In this document: piece after piece, positions 22,849 through 34,159 of the stretch
How the letters are laid out: each line of letters begins with the position of its first letter
How positions within the stretch are numbered: the first letter of the stretch is position 1
From: Agrostemma githago
Taxonomy: Eukaryota > Streptophyta > Magnoliopsida > Caryophyllales > Caryophyllaceae
Length of the DNA: 64,000 nucleotides
Assembly (NCBI GenBank): GCA_958450325.1
Contig: OY288257.1
Coordinates: 30,956,771-31,020,770, forward strand
Direction: 5' to 3'
The notes under the pieces: model-generated
Database searches by the model: none
The model's input: only the letters and a program-made list of their open reading frames with translations
Told to the model about the DNA's origin: nothing
Program-made: the position numbers and the translations under genes

Positions 22849-22851
22849 ATT

Positions 22852-22869
22852 TGGCGCCGTTGCCGGGGA
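22852..22869 (+). promoter_or_regulatory. Primer binding site, tRNA-Asp (A3)
   Basis: TGGCGCCGTTGCCGGGGA, complementary to the 3' end of plant tRNA-Asp, three bases after the LTR end. Confidence 0.92.
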
Positions 22870-23102
22870 CGGTGCTAGTTCGACTTTGTTTTCCTAGTTA
22901 ATTGACTTTGTCTTGGTGTTTGTGTTTTTCTTTTTTCTTTTTGTTACTTTGCTTCTTGTGTGTGTGTGGTTTATTTCTCTCTTGTCTAGTGCCCAAAAAG
23001 CACTAGACTTCTCACGTTTGTTCTTAGTCTACAGTTTATGTTTAGAGGTGGTGACTATCTTCTTCTTGCAACTTATAGCCGCTTTAACGGACGGTTGCTA
23101 GA

Positions 23103-24398
23103 ATGAGTGGTTTCCAACCGGGTATGAGCTACGATTTTCGAGCGAGCATGGGGTTTGATCTAAACTCCCCACACATGGAAGCCGATATGAGCTACCCCTC
23201 TTCTTCTATGAACCAAAGCTATGACATGATGTCCCCCTACCATAATCAAGCTTCTTGGGGTAATCAAGATGGGTATGATCCTCAAGAATATGGATATGGC
23301 TACCAACAAGTGAATGACTATCACTCCTACGACCATGGTGGCTATTACTCGAGCTATGATTGTGAACCCACCATGTTCAATCAAGATTCACCGTATGGAA
23401 GCCAATTTCCCCAAAACCCACCATATTACCCTACACCCCAACCACAATATGAACCCCATGACCCACAATACTACCAATCACCTCAACCTCACTACCAACA
23501 ATATGATGCCCTACCCCTTGAGCATCATCAAGATTATCAAGGAGCTTTACAAGACACCAATGATCACCAATTGCCCGACATGGAGGAGTTTCAATCGCTT
23601 CTTCAATTGCAAACGAGCAACCAAGAAATGGCCACTCAAATTCAAAAACAACAAAATGAGTTATGGGTCCAAATTCGAAGGGCAAACGAGGCGAGGGATG
23701 CTCGATTAGATGAAGGATGCCCACTTGAGAAAGAGAAGCAACCTAATCACGAAGCCGCCAACGTAGTTCCCTTTGGAGGAGAAATTTGCTTTGAAGAACC
23801 TCAATCGTCTACCCAAAAAGAGACGAATGAAGATATGACCCTTGGTGAAGGCATCGTTGGTGAAGAATTGGAGGAGGATAGTGAGTTGGATGGGTTGGTG
23901 GAATTTGTGAAGTTGTTGGGTGAAATCGATGAGCCCAAGTTGCCCATGTCCGAAAAAGTGGATATGCATCAAGAGCCCCTTGCTAGTGCACCAAGCAATG
24001 ACTTGGAAGAGATTGAAACCGCCGGTAGAAGTTTCGATTCTCTTCTCCAAGATGATGTGGGGCCGAGTGATGAAGATGGGGAACCACAACTTGAGGAAAG
24101 TGTGGGGGTGTGCATTGAGGAGATGAGGCCAAAGCCGTTTTTTGTGCCTCGTTTCTTGGAAATGAAGCTTGCTTGTGATTGGAGGCAATGCTTAGGGAGG
24201 AAGAGGTCGGTAAAGCTCGTAGGATGGATAGACCCCGGAGAAGATTCGAAAGATGATTTTGGGTCTTGGGATTCCTACTTCTTGCCTCCACCTTGGAGGC
24301 CGTGGAGGTTAGCTAGGCTCGACCGCTTCTTGGGCCTTCATTATGATGTCGATAGCGCGTTCGACTTGCTCCTCCATGCCCTTGAGGGCTACGGTTGA
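23103..24398 (+). CDS. Family-A single ORF, 431 residues, unknown function
   Basis: ATG at 23103 is about 230 bases after the PBS; the only long frame in A3. Residues 1-150 are rich in Tyr, Gln, Pro and His (PQYYQSPQPHYQQYD), low complexity. About 155-205 is probably coiled coil (MEEFQSLLQLQTSNQEMATQ). About 210-330 is acidic. About 335-431 is a compact basic/aromatic block (MRPKPFFVPRFLEMKLACDW, SWDSYFLPPPWRPWRLARLD), ending HALEGYG. No CCHC knuckle, protease, RT, RNase H or integrase motif. Tyr/Gln/Pro-rich tracts before a coiled coil are seen in the C-terminal gag of Athila-like elements, so a gag remnant is possible; I do not recognise the C-terminal block. A2 preserves the same frame and stop, which suggests selection or recent spread. 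Confidence 0.8.
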   Translation: MSGFQPGMSYDFRASMGFDLNSPHMEADMSYPSSSMNQSYDMMSPYHNQASWGNQDGYDPQEYGYGYQQVNDYHSYDHGGYYSSYDCEPTMFNQDSPYGSQFPQNPPYYPTPQPQYEPHDPQYYQSPQPHYQQYDALPLEHHQDYQGALQDTNDHQLPDMEEFQSLLQLQTSNQEMATQIQKQQNELWVQIRRANEARDARLDEGCPLEKEKQPNHEAANVVPFGGEICFEEPQSSTQKETNEDMTLGEGIVGEELEEDSELDGLVEFVKLLGEIDEPKLPMSEKVDMHQEPLASAPSNDLEEIETAGRSFDSLLQDDVGPSDEDGEPQLEESVGVCIEEMRPKPFFVPRFLEMKLACDWRQCLGRKRSVKLVGWIDPGEDSKDDFGSWDSYFLPPPWRPWRLARLDRFLGLHYDVDSAFDLLLHALEGYG

Positions 24399-26586
24399 AG
24401 GAGAGTCCACCATCCTAGGTTTGACGGAGTTTCTAAAGAACCGTCATGTTGTATATTCCCCTCTCCTCTTCTTTAGAGTACTTGTGCTTATATTTGTGAT
24501 TTTTGTTTCTAGGACTCTTTTGTTTTTGTGGGATTCTTGAAATTTTACAAGTTTTTTTCACTCTCTCTTTTTTAGGATTTAGTCGGATTTAGGTGGAATC
24601 CGGGCTAGGTGACTTGATTACACCTAGCCCTCCCCTCCCATTTCCTTTTATTTCCTTCTTTTTATTTTCTTCCCCCCCCCCCCACATCCATATCTTTTCT
24701 TGTCTCGGCCCATGGTGACTTGACTACACCCCGGCCGGACACCTTCTACCTTTTTCTCCACTTTTCTTTTTGATTTTTAGCTTTATCTTCGTAGTTTCTT
24801 TTCTTTTTCTTTTGTCTCTCCGCACACTACGATTGAGCATATGAGGACATTGCTCGGTTTAAGTGTGGGGGAGCGATATTCTATCATTGCTAGTTTTATT
24901 TTCCTAATTTATTGAAATTTTTTGAAAAAACCCTAAAAATTTGAAAAAAAAAATCGCAAATATCAAAAAGATTTTCCTTTTTGTGTGTTTTCCTTTTATG
25001 TTTTTGTATCGTGTTTTTGTCGTATTGTGCGTGTTTGCCTCCCTCTTTCCTTATAGGTTGCTTAAATCACCAATAGCTTTGGACAGCTGTCAAGACTTCC
25101 GGTAACATCTTTATCCCTTTTTCTTCTTTATCTCTTAATGAGTTTGGAGGAGATTGTGATGTTGTGTGCTCGGGTGGAGCTTTGTAAAGTTGTAGTTGAT
25201 TTGGTGGCTTGTATGGATGATCGGGGTGGTGTTTGTGTTATGTATGTGTTCGTTTTGTGTTGTTTTGCTTGTGTTCCTTTTGCTTCTTTTTCTTTCGTTC
25301 TCGTTGAGTCTTTATTTTGTATTATTTTTGTTGAGTCTTGTGTATAAATGGTTTTCGAAAACCCGGTTTAGAGGCTAGTGCGCAAGTGTTTACTTTCCCA
25401 TTCTAGTAGTATAAATCGAGTCTTGGACTTTAATCTAGTAGAATGACCCTAAATCAATGAGTTCGTTGGTCCTTTACCTTGAGTCCACCTTGCTTACTAG
25501 GGATTTATTACGGGATTTGCACTTTTGACCATTATGACCACCCACGGTGTGAAAAGGCCTTGGTTACCGAGTCTTGTCCCTTAAGTGACCGTGTTTAGGA
25601 TTGTTTGATTAGTCTAAGTTCTCCACTTTTTGTGGGTTTGAAGAGGGATCGCGACCCCCGACTTACCCATTACCCTACCTCCTACACACATCCACACAAT
25701 AAATTGCAATTTGTTGAATTCCATCTTTCTTGTTGTCAAGAAGTGCCAAAAAGCCAAATCAAGCCAAAAGGGCAAGGAAAAGAAAATGAAAGAAAATGAA
25801 AGAAAGAAAAAAAAATGAAGAAAAAGAAAAGGCACAAAAGCCAAAAAAAAGAAAATAGAAAAGAAGAAAAAGAAATGGCATGGCAATAAACAAATCAAAA
25901 CATCGAAAAGAAAGAAATGCCAAAAGAAAACTCGTCTCACAAAAAGAAATCCCCACAAAAATAAGCCTTTTTCCGACTTTTGCCGTTAAGAGCCTACCAA
26001 AAGACCGAGTCCCTAGGAAGGATGATAGCGGCATTAGTCGGTCTTCCCTCATTTTGCATGTTTTCCACCTTTTTACTTGGACTAGTTAGGCGGTTTTGGA
26101 CACGGGACGACCCTCTTGGCTCACACTAAAGGGGGCGGGGTCTCACTTACCTACAATGTCGACTAACACCGTGGTTCTTCACTTTTCCACTCCGCCGATC
26201 GTCCCGTAGTACGTTTTTAGAAAGGTAGGAGGACCTAGGTAAGTTACCAACGTTTTTATTGCTTGATCGTCATACTATTAGGGTTTAGTTCACCTGGGTT
26301 TGTATTGCTAGCTTGGGAACGTTGTCACTTACCTCGAGTCCTAAACCGATGTTTCATTCACCGCTTTTAGAGGGAAGCGGTATTTGTTTTTCTTTGGGTG
26401 CAACCTTGTGTTTGTGTGTTTGTGTGTTTGTTTGCCTATGTGTTTGGTGTCCGGTTGCATCCACGATTTTGTCGCAAGACCCCACTTGCCTTGTGGAGTG
26501 CACTTTTCCTCAAGGTGCATTCGCGTGAGTTGAAAGGGCGTAGGGTGCGCTAATACCCATTCGGCTAGTATAGTAATTAGTATGTG
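24399..26586 (+). other. A3 non-coding region
   Basis: Counterpart of A2 5387-8309 without the palindrome segment (the two diverge at about 24540). It has a C-run near 24675, GTGTGGGGGAGCG near 24865, a purine-rich block near 25755-25930, and CT-rich tracts. No gene supported. Confidence 0.7.
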
Positions 26587-26623
26587 CTTACTCGAGGGCG
26601 AGTAAGGGTTAAGTGTGGGGGAG
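26587..26623 (+). promoter_or_regulatory. Hairpin and polypurine tract of A3
   Basis: CTTACTCGAGGGCGAGTAAG (26587-26606), then AAGTGTGGGGGAG (26611-26623), then the 3' LTR at 26625. Same spacing as in A2. Confidence 0.85.
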
Positions 26624-26624
26624 T

Positions 26625-28272
26625 TGATAAGCGTGGTTTGTAGTGCCTATTTTGTAGTGTTTCGGTCCCATTTTCCTTGTAGAATCGCTCCTTGGGAGCG
26701 GTTTAGGGGCTTCTTATGCTTCCTTTACTTCGTTTCAGGTTCCCGAGACCGATTTGGTAGAGTTGGAGCGATTCCGACTCAATACATACACATTTTGGAG
26801 CCAACGAAACTAAGGAACGATGACTTGATGCCTTGGAGTCGACCCCGAGACCTTGGGACCCAATCCCGAGCGTCCTAGACTCGATCCCGAGTCCCGAGAA
26901 TCGACGAGATACCCATGAGAAGCAAGGAGGGACCAAAAGGAGCTTAAAGGAGGCCTACAAGGCTCATCCCGTTCGGGATGGCCTCAACCCGTCCCGGTTG
27001 AAGTGCACGAATGGAGCTGCTGCTGTCTTGGGTCCATCCCGACCGGGATGAGTTCATCCCGATCAGGACCACCTCATCCCGATCGGGACCAACTCATCCC
27101 GACCAGGATGAACCCAGTTCAGCCCGCAATCGCATTGTTTCATCTCCTTTCCACTTGAAACCCTATATATACCCCCCCCCCCCCCCCCCTTGTATTAAGA
27201 CAGGATCTTATGTTATGCACTTCATTAGACCTTAAACCCTAGACTACTTTAGGTTAGATTAGATTAGATTAGTGTAGTTTAGTCGGTAATTAGTTGTTAA
27301 TCATAGATTAGCTCTTGTATTAAGGAATTCTTGAAGATCTTCACTAAGCTTGACAACCTTGGATGATTATTTTGGGGTTTTCTCTTTTATACAAGTTCTT
27401 ATTCTTCCTTCCATCCTCTAGTTTGGTATAATCCTTTTCCCTTTCTCTTATTCTTGTTTATGTTGTTCAAGTTTTAATCGTTGATTGTTGTTTTGTTCTT
27501 GTTCATTGTTATTACTAGTTTGTAGATGTTTGTTTTGTTTCTTTTGTTAATCCATCTTGTTCTTGTTAGTATTAGTTTGATTATGTTAGAGTAGTGTTCT
27601 TGCTAGGGTTAGTAGGGTGATTAGGGTGTTAATTGGATGATTAAGGGTTTGTTGGAGATGTTGGCGGTAGATTTGGGTTTCCTCTTGGTTTGGTGCACAT
27701 CACATGTTTGTTGAAATGCTTGAATGACTAAGTAGTTGCGAATGCTTGTTTTTCTTGCCTTTCTCTTGTGGGTGTTAGTTTGTCTGTGGGTCCGGTACCC
27801 TCACTAAGTTGTGAGAGCCCGGTGAGGACGACCCCTAGGTCGGTCTAAGTAGCGAGATCCCGGATGCGACCTAGGCCACCATAGCGCTAGAACCTTGTTT
27901 GTCATGTGTGTCTCCGAGATGGGTTCTAGGTGGAACCTCTAGGTGGGTCTAAGTTGCGAGAGCCCGGACCAACCTAGATCACCCTACTACCTCCTTCACT
28001 CTAGTTCTCCCTTGACCATTCCGTTACCCCTTTGACCTCGACCTAACTCTAGCCCGTTTTCTTATTTGTTTCCCTTAGTCATAGTCTAGCTTTCTCCCCT
28101 CCTTATCATATTAGTTTAGCCTAGTTCGTTGACTTAGTCTAGTATTTGGGCCGACCTAGTCTAGGCTATACATTACCGTCCCCGTGGATTCGACCCGACT
28201 TGCCCTATCTATCGTAGGAATAGCCGGTTATTTTATTGACGGTTGGGATTCCACGACAAATACCTACCATCA
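26625..28272 (+). repeat. 3' LTR of A3
   Basis: Same length as the 5' LTR. It has a palindrome array at 26966-27118, TATATATA at 27164-27171, and a longer C-run after the TATA than in the 5' copy. Confidence 0.93.
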
Positions 28273-29648
28273 ACGGTGCGGGCGCATCCGAAGAGATTCC
28301 CGGCGGGAATCGAGTGGAGGCTGGCTCAGCCTAAGAGCACAACGAGCCATTACCCGGTGGACAATGCGCTGGTTAACAAACTAGACATTGAGGATGTAAG
28401 TTTTCTCCTATAGTTTATTTGCTTAATAGCCCCCAAGGCTTGGGATTTCGTTTAGGATGCTGGTTTTATTTGTGTAGTTTGTGGCCCGCCCTTGGGCTAA
28501 TTACGAGGGCGTGCCGGAGTATGTGGCTACCGAACTAAGGCCGCGGAGTTATAGGACGATGCTTCTTCCTGCGTTGATTCGTCCAGTTTGGAACCTGGGC
28601 GAGCGGTTGGTGCGTCTTCCTGCGTTGAGGCCGCGGATGATTCCAGGGTGCCGGTTGATCCTCCCCGGACCATGTTTAGACCACCGACCACCGCAGAGAT
28701 CCTAGAGGATAGGGACGGAGAAGGAGGTGATACACTCTTGGTGCCTGGTGCCTCCTACTTATCTCAAGTCACCCGACGGCTGGCTTGGTACCGCCTCGTG
28801 GTAAGGTTTTGATTTTGGCTCTAAGGTTTGCTTTGCGGTTTATTTTTTCACCGTTTTCTGACCAACCAATCTATTGTCTTTTTAGTTGGCCGATCCGGCT
28901 GACGAAATCGAGCCCCCAGATTTTCCCATGACTCTGCTCAGGGTGGATGCCGCTGGGATACACTTTACTGAGCCCCTCCCCCCGTGTTCTGCTGAGGAGA
29001 TGGATGTCGGGATAGATTGGCGTGACCGGGTCTACCGGGTAAGTTTTGACTTCTTGGTCTTTGTTTGGGCTCTTAAGGGTGTAGGGTCGATTTGCCTAAC
29101 TTCTATGGTTTCTGCTTTCAAGTTTCGTCAGCTTGTCATCAGAAGTTGTGGCAGGCCGCCAACTGCTTCCGTGCCTATGCCTCGAGGGTCTCCCGTGACA
29201 CTTCGGGACCTCGATCGGTAAGTTTACATGGCTGAGGTGGTTTTCCTAGGCTGCTTATATGTGTTGTCCTAATGTTTGAGTGTATTTGCAGGATGTCCCG
29301 GATATGGTGGGACAGCTGGAGACTCGGGTGACCGAGATCGAGGCGAAAGATGCCGCGTCGCAGAGGCTCTTGTAATCTCGGGCTGACGAGATCGCCTTCC
29401 TTAAGGAGCAGCTGGCTCGGTCTCGGGGTGAGACTTCTACACAAGGGGAGGCCAGGCATCGGGTCGAGTGGGAGACTGAGGCTGAGGGCAAGGAGGTGGG
29501 TGGAATCCCTGAGACAGCTACCCTAGACATGCTGTCGGGGATGGATGGCAATGCGTCTCCTCTTATAGATTTAGAGGACCTAGGCTTCGATGACAATATT
29601 TGTGAGGTCGTGATGGCCATTGGCGCGGCTTCCAGAGGTCCTACCTAG

Positions 29649-30031
29649 CCTCGATTTGTATACGGGTTTGTATGTGATGTACTTATTCTTTAAATTTTAG
29701 TATTCTCATTAGTTGGATTAGTCTTGTGCTTTTATTTGGCTAATCATTTAGCTAGATTGACAAGTAATCATTATTTGCGTTCATTTGTTTGCAATCTGAC
29801 CTACCTTGAGGTGTGTTTGCGTTGCATGAGAGCAAAAACAGTTCCTTTCGGACGTTTCGAAATGCGTTAGTTTGAGCCGGGAATTGGATCGGGTAGTACG
29901 TCGATTAAAATGTTTTGACTCGAGATGTAACCTATTGACATGTCTTGAGTGACTGTGTTAGGAAATGAACGTAGTTATTTTGACATTCGTGCGGTTTGTG
30001 AAAAAAAAGTTAGGTCACTTTTTATACATTT
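29649..30031. other. Giant-element internal DNA after PMD gene
   Basis: AT-rich, no gene visible. It includes the likely 3' untranslated region of the PMD gene and ends at the solo-LTR target CATTT. Confidence 0.5.
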
Positions 30032-31672
30032 TGATGGGAGGATTTGCCGTGGGTCCTACCGATCAAGTATACAAACTAGACCTAACACGTAGCTAGGGTA
30101 AGTCGGGTCGATATCCACGGAGACGGTTACGGGTGTCTAGACTATGGTCTACCTAAGAACAAGACTAAGTTACCAAAACAACACAAAGAGGAACAAACTA
30201 ACAAGAATTGATTATCTATGATGATGGAAGAGGATGAAACTATACTAACAATGAACTAGATATAACATGAACTAAATGAAACCAGTAAAGCTAAATGAGA
30301 CTATCAAACTAGAGAAACTATGACTAAAAAGATGGAGAAATCAAATTGGGAAGGAGTAGGGTTAGGTTGGGTTCATATGTGTAGTAGGATGATTGGGAGA
30401 TCAAGGGTGTAGGTTTCACCTAGTTACTAAGGTCGGTCCGCGCTCTCGCGTCAAATCCAAAGTCCGCACTCTTGTGTCAAAGACTAAACCCGAATACTCA
30501 TGCAACACAATACCCAATACTCAAGAATTCAACCACAAATCGATCACAAAATGAGAAGATGAAAACAAGTATGAGAAGCATGGCCACTACAACTCAAACA
30601 AGCAATTCAACAAACACATAGAGTGCTTAACATGTGACTAGTAACAAAGGATTCATCTTTACCCCTAATCAAACCCTAATTACCCATAATCCACACTTAA
30701 TCCCCCTACTTACCCCACAATAAGTCTACTCACACATAATGAAACTAACCCTAACCATAACAAGAGAAATCAAAATAAACAACATAACATTCATAATGAA
30801 ACTAACAAGAACAATAACAATAATCAAAGATTAAAACTTGAAAGATTAAACAAGGATTAAGAGTAAAGGGAATAATAATATTATACCAACAAACAAGATA
30901 ATGAAAAGATGAAAACTTGTATTGATAAGAAAAACCCAAATGAATCTCCCAAGGTTGTCAATCTTGGATGAGTCTTGAATAATTCCCTTAATACAAGACT
31001 AATTACTAAGATTAAGTTAAGATTAACAAAAGATTAATGAAAGATTAAGCTAGGGATGAAGAGAGTCTATCTAGGGTTCAGAATCATGTAGAGTAGTGTA
31101 TGGTGCTTAAACAATACAAAGGGAGGGTATTTATAAGGTTACAAATGCAAAGAAGAAGAAAAGAAGAGGCGCGGGCTACAGCTGGTCCATCCCGGTCGGG
31201 ATGGTGGTGGTCCCGACCGGGACGAGATGGTCCCGACCGGGATTAGCCTGGTCCCGGCCGGGATGGCCTAACAGTGGCTGCTTCTTTCTTGCACTCCTTC
31301 CCGACCGGGAAGGCTACTCTTCCCGCCCGGGAAGGGTCTTATAGGCCTCCAATATGATCATAAATGTCCCTATTTGCATCTCATGGGCTTCTCATCGATT
31401 CTCGGTGCTCGAGATCGAGTCTAAGGGGCTCGGGAATGGGTCCCAAGGTCTCGGGATCGAGTCTAAGCCACCGAGTGATCGTCGCTCCTCTTCGTTGACT
31501 CCAAATATGTCGGAAACGAGTCGGAATCGTTCCATTTCTCCAATACTGGTCTTAGGAGCCTAAAACAAACTAGAAGAAGCGTAAGTAGCCTTGAAACCGC
31601 TCCCAAAGAGCAATTCCACAAGAGAAACTGGGACCATACACAAGAAATAGGCACTACAAACTACACTTATCA
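30032..31672 (-). mobile_element. Family-A solo LTR
   Basis: A single minus-strand LTR of about 1.64 kb with complete ends (TGATGGGAGG at left, ACTTATCA at right), flanked by CATTT on both sides (30027-30031 and 31673-31677). No internal sequence remains, so an element inserted here and recombined between its LTRs. The palindrome array is at 31186-31338 and the TATA-like TATTTATAAG at 31129-31138 (minus). Confidence 0.93.
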
Positions 31673-32181
31673 CATTTGTAAAATTGCCTCGTTAGGCTAC
31701 AGACGCGACTCGACGATAAATGTTGCAAGGCTACGACACGTCTACCTGGGATAGCTTATCCCCCTAAAAAAAATAAAAAAAACGTCTAAGTCTCGTGCGT
31801 CTGACGAGTGACCTCGCGTTCCTCTAACTCCTGCGTTGGTGTTTCGTTTTCGGTGTGGGCTCTAGTGATTTTGGGAGGTTGTTCCTGACGTAAAATGATA
31901 GCTAGAGGGGTCCCGGGGGGGGTTCAAGTTTCTATCCTTGGGCTGCTCGGGTTGAGTCATGCCTGGAATCAGGCGCTCGTACTGAGGCAATTGGGTTCCG
32001 GGCCGCTTGGGCATATTCGGTCGGGTACTCGGGCGCGTGGGCCGGTGCGGTTTGCGTTTTGGGTTATAGAAATTTTCGTTGTTTCCTAATTCTTGTGGGA
32101 TTAGGGCTATATATACGGGTCGTGGGTGCATGTCCTAGACATAGTAGGATATCCGTAAGGTATAGAATCATATCTAAGGTC
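31673..32181 (+). other. Upstream region of antisense DUF7745-like gene
   Basis: No coding sequence supported. A TATATATA run at 32108-32115 lies 74 bases before the ATG at 32182 and could be the gene's TATA box. Confidence 0.45.
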
Positions 32182-33683
32182 ATGCCGGGTTTCGGGAATG
32201 TCCTTGCTGAGTGGGCGGGTTTATTTAAGAAATGCTACCCCGAGGTTAGTTCAAATGACGGTTTGTCGACGATTGTAGCTCTAATTCGAGTCAAAGTACA
32301 TGATAGCTTCTTGAGTGCATGTTCTAAGTTCTGGGACCCGAAATACCTTATTTTTGCCTTCCCCGGGGGTAAAATTTGTCCTTTGCCCGAAGAGATAGAT
32401 GCTATAGGAGAGTGGAGCTCGGTTTGACCTTGTGTGTCCTATGGGGATGACGTTTATGTGGAGCGGTTTTACCATTTCTTGGACCTTTTGTTCCTTGGAG
32501 GAGGCTAAAGGCTATTTTGGTAGTGATGGCCTTAACCTAGAGTTACTTTCTAGGACATTTTCTTGGGTTGACTCTCGTTATGTTTCGGCCTTGGCATGTA
32601 GGCATGCTTTCAATATTGCTATTGGTTGCTACTATCTTTTAGAGGATATGCAATCGCGTGGGGGTTGGGGTAATCCTTGCGTCATGGATGTGGTAGCAGC
32701 TATGGAACATGGACGATCACCCTCTCTGCTTATTTTGGGTGAGCTTGTTCTTGGTCTTGATGCTAGTGTCCGGTCACGGGGGACACTTTCTCGGGGTTCT
32801 AGGATTATCCTACAGGTTTGTTTTTGCTCCTCTTTTTTTTCTTTTGCTATGTTTTTGTGGCTTGGTTTCATTTATTTTGTGGTCGTTTTGACTTTAGAGA
32901 TGTGATGCCTCATCGTGTTTTGTACAGGTTTGGTTGCAAGAGCGGCTTGGTTTAATCGACCCTCCCCGGTGTTTCAAAGATTATAACTACAAGGGTTTCA
33001 CGGGCCGTAAGATTGCATCGGTGTGGGGTAAAAATCCCGAAGAGGATTGGCTTTCCTATTTGGTTGGGAGAGGTGTTGTCATCAGGTGGCTTATCCCGTG
33101 GTGGAATACTAGTGGGCATGTTGGGTTCCCTTTTTCGTCTTCGACCTGGGCTTTGCTATTACTATCCATGGGTGATCAAGTCTATATTTATCCGAGCATG
33201 TTGTCTAATAAGATGGGTGTCCGACCTCCTATTCTAGGTGATGCTAAAGTCGTTTCTAGTTCTGATTCATGGACCGAGGATTTGCTTAGGGGTTTTAGGG
33301 TATCTTGGGAGCAGAAGTTCTTGCATCCCGAAGCTCGAATGGCCGACAATACTTTCATGCAGAAGAGGGTTTGCGAACACCCGTTAGGACAGACCGACTC
33401 AAAAGTTAGGAAGACAGCCCTACTAAGAGGTGAGGAGGACACTCGAGAGACCGTTAAGTGCCTACCCAAAGACAGTGGGACCGATCCTAGTTTAGTCAGT
33501 TCATCTGAACGGGCCAGGACTAACGAGACCCATATTAAAGCTTTGAAAGAGCAAATAGAGTGGTATTTGCTGGACTCACGTTTGGATAGAGCGTCAGACG
33601 CTTGCTTTACCTTCTTCGAAGAGGAAGAACGCAAGCGGTCACACCCGAATGGTAGGGAAAAGTTGGACAAGTTGGACCGGTAG
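32182..33683 (+). pseudogene. Antisense DUF7745/PMD-like gene
   Basis: Spliced plus-strand gene opposite to the giant element. First part 32182-32427: VSSNDGLSTIVALIRVKVHD and FWDPKYLIFAFPGGKICPLP-EEIDAIGEW, the FWDP...PTxEE pattern of DUF7745-like plant proteins found in transposons. A frameshift near 32425 leads into 32432-32815 (YVSALACRHAFNIAIGCYYL, GRSPSLLILGELVLGLD, GSRIILQ). An intron (GT at 32816, AG before 32929) follows, then 32929-33683 (VWLQERLGLIDPPRCF) and a C-terminal part likely to be coiled coil (THIKALKEQIEWYLLDSRLD). The last exon is open to its stop. The family is my reading from motifs; a diverged PMD is the alternative. Function unknown. Confidence 0.65.
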
Positions 33684-33889
33684 CCCAGCCGTTTAGTACT
33701 ATGTCGTATTAATTGATATTATGTGGCGTATTAGTACTAGTTTTTGTGGAGCTTAGACACGTTGTTAATTTCCGGGATGTCCGGATTTTGGATGCTTGAT
33801 GTAGAGGCCTCGACAAAGGCTCGATTTAACCAATTTTGTATTTAATGAGAAGCACATTTATTTATTTTTTTTATATTTTTTTTCGTGGT

Positions 33890-34150
33890 GGCTCGCAACT
33901 CGATTCTTCATTTTGCCCAGAGCGCCCTTTCGAATTTTCACTCCGTCCTCGGCTCACCTTTTGTTTTTTTGTTTTTGTTGTTTTTTTTTCGACGGCTCGC
34001 AACTCGATTCTTCATTTTGCCTGGGGCGCCCTTTCGGGTTTTCACCCCGTCCTCGGCTCGTCATTTTTGGTGTTTTTTTGTTGATGATGGCTCGCGACAC
34101 GATTCTTCATTTTGCCCGGGGCTCCTTTTCGGGTTTTCACCCCGTCCGCG
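33890..34150. repeat. Three tandem repeats of about 100 bp
   Basis: Copies begin GGCTCGCAACTCGATTCTTC at about 33890, 33994 and 34089. Each contains TTCATTTTGCC, GGGCGCCCTTTCG- and TTCACCCCGTCC-type words. They lie just downstream of the integrase remnant (minus strand) and between it and the antisense gene. Confidence 0.85.
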
Positions 34151-34159
34151 ACAGGATTT

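Larger units (their letters stand above)
21201..28272 (+). mobile_element. Complete family-A LTR retrotransposon A3
   Basis: 7,072 bp with two LTRs of 1,648 bp each, differing at only a handful of visible positions and in a poly-C tract. It is flanked by the 5-bp duplication ACGGT (21196-21200 and 28273-28277). PBS 22852-22869, one ORF 23103-24398, hairpin plus PPT 26587-26623. There is no pol. It interrupts exon 4 of the antisense PMD gene; removing it and one ACGGT restores the reading frame across the site. Near-identical LTRs mean a recent insertion, so enzymes must have been supplied in trans. Confidence 0.95.
19313..29648 (+). pseudogene. Antisense plant mobile domain (PMD) gene, disrupted
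   Basis: Spliced gene of the aminotransferase-like plant mobile domain family (MAIN/MAIL1 relatives). Likely exons: 19313-19325, 19908-20256, 20372-21073, 21157-21200 joined to 28278-28395, 28478-28800, 28886-29038, about 29115-29217, and 29292-29648, all with GT/AG ends. PMD landmarks in order: LVGCQTKCNLMVIRAMIDRF, FHMSFGEVGMTLEDFGMISG, AWIYSYFPRLAP, RPVWNLGERL, RVPVDPPRTMF and LWQAANCFRAYASRVSRDTS. The C-terminal exon is probably coiled coil (ETRVTEIEAKDAASQRL, DEIAFLKEQLARSRGE). Damage: frameshifts near 20040 and 28615, an in-frame TAA at 29373, and a 7-kb insertion in exon 4. It is antisense to the giant element that carries it. PMD proteins act in transcription and silencing of transposons; the role here is unknown. 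Confidence 0.82.
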
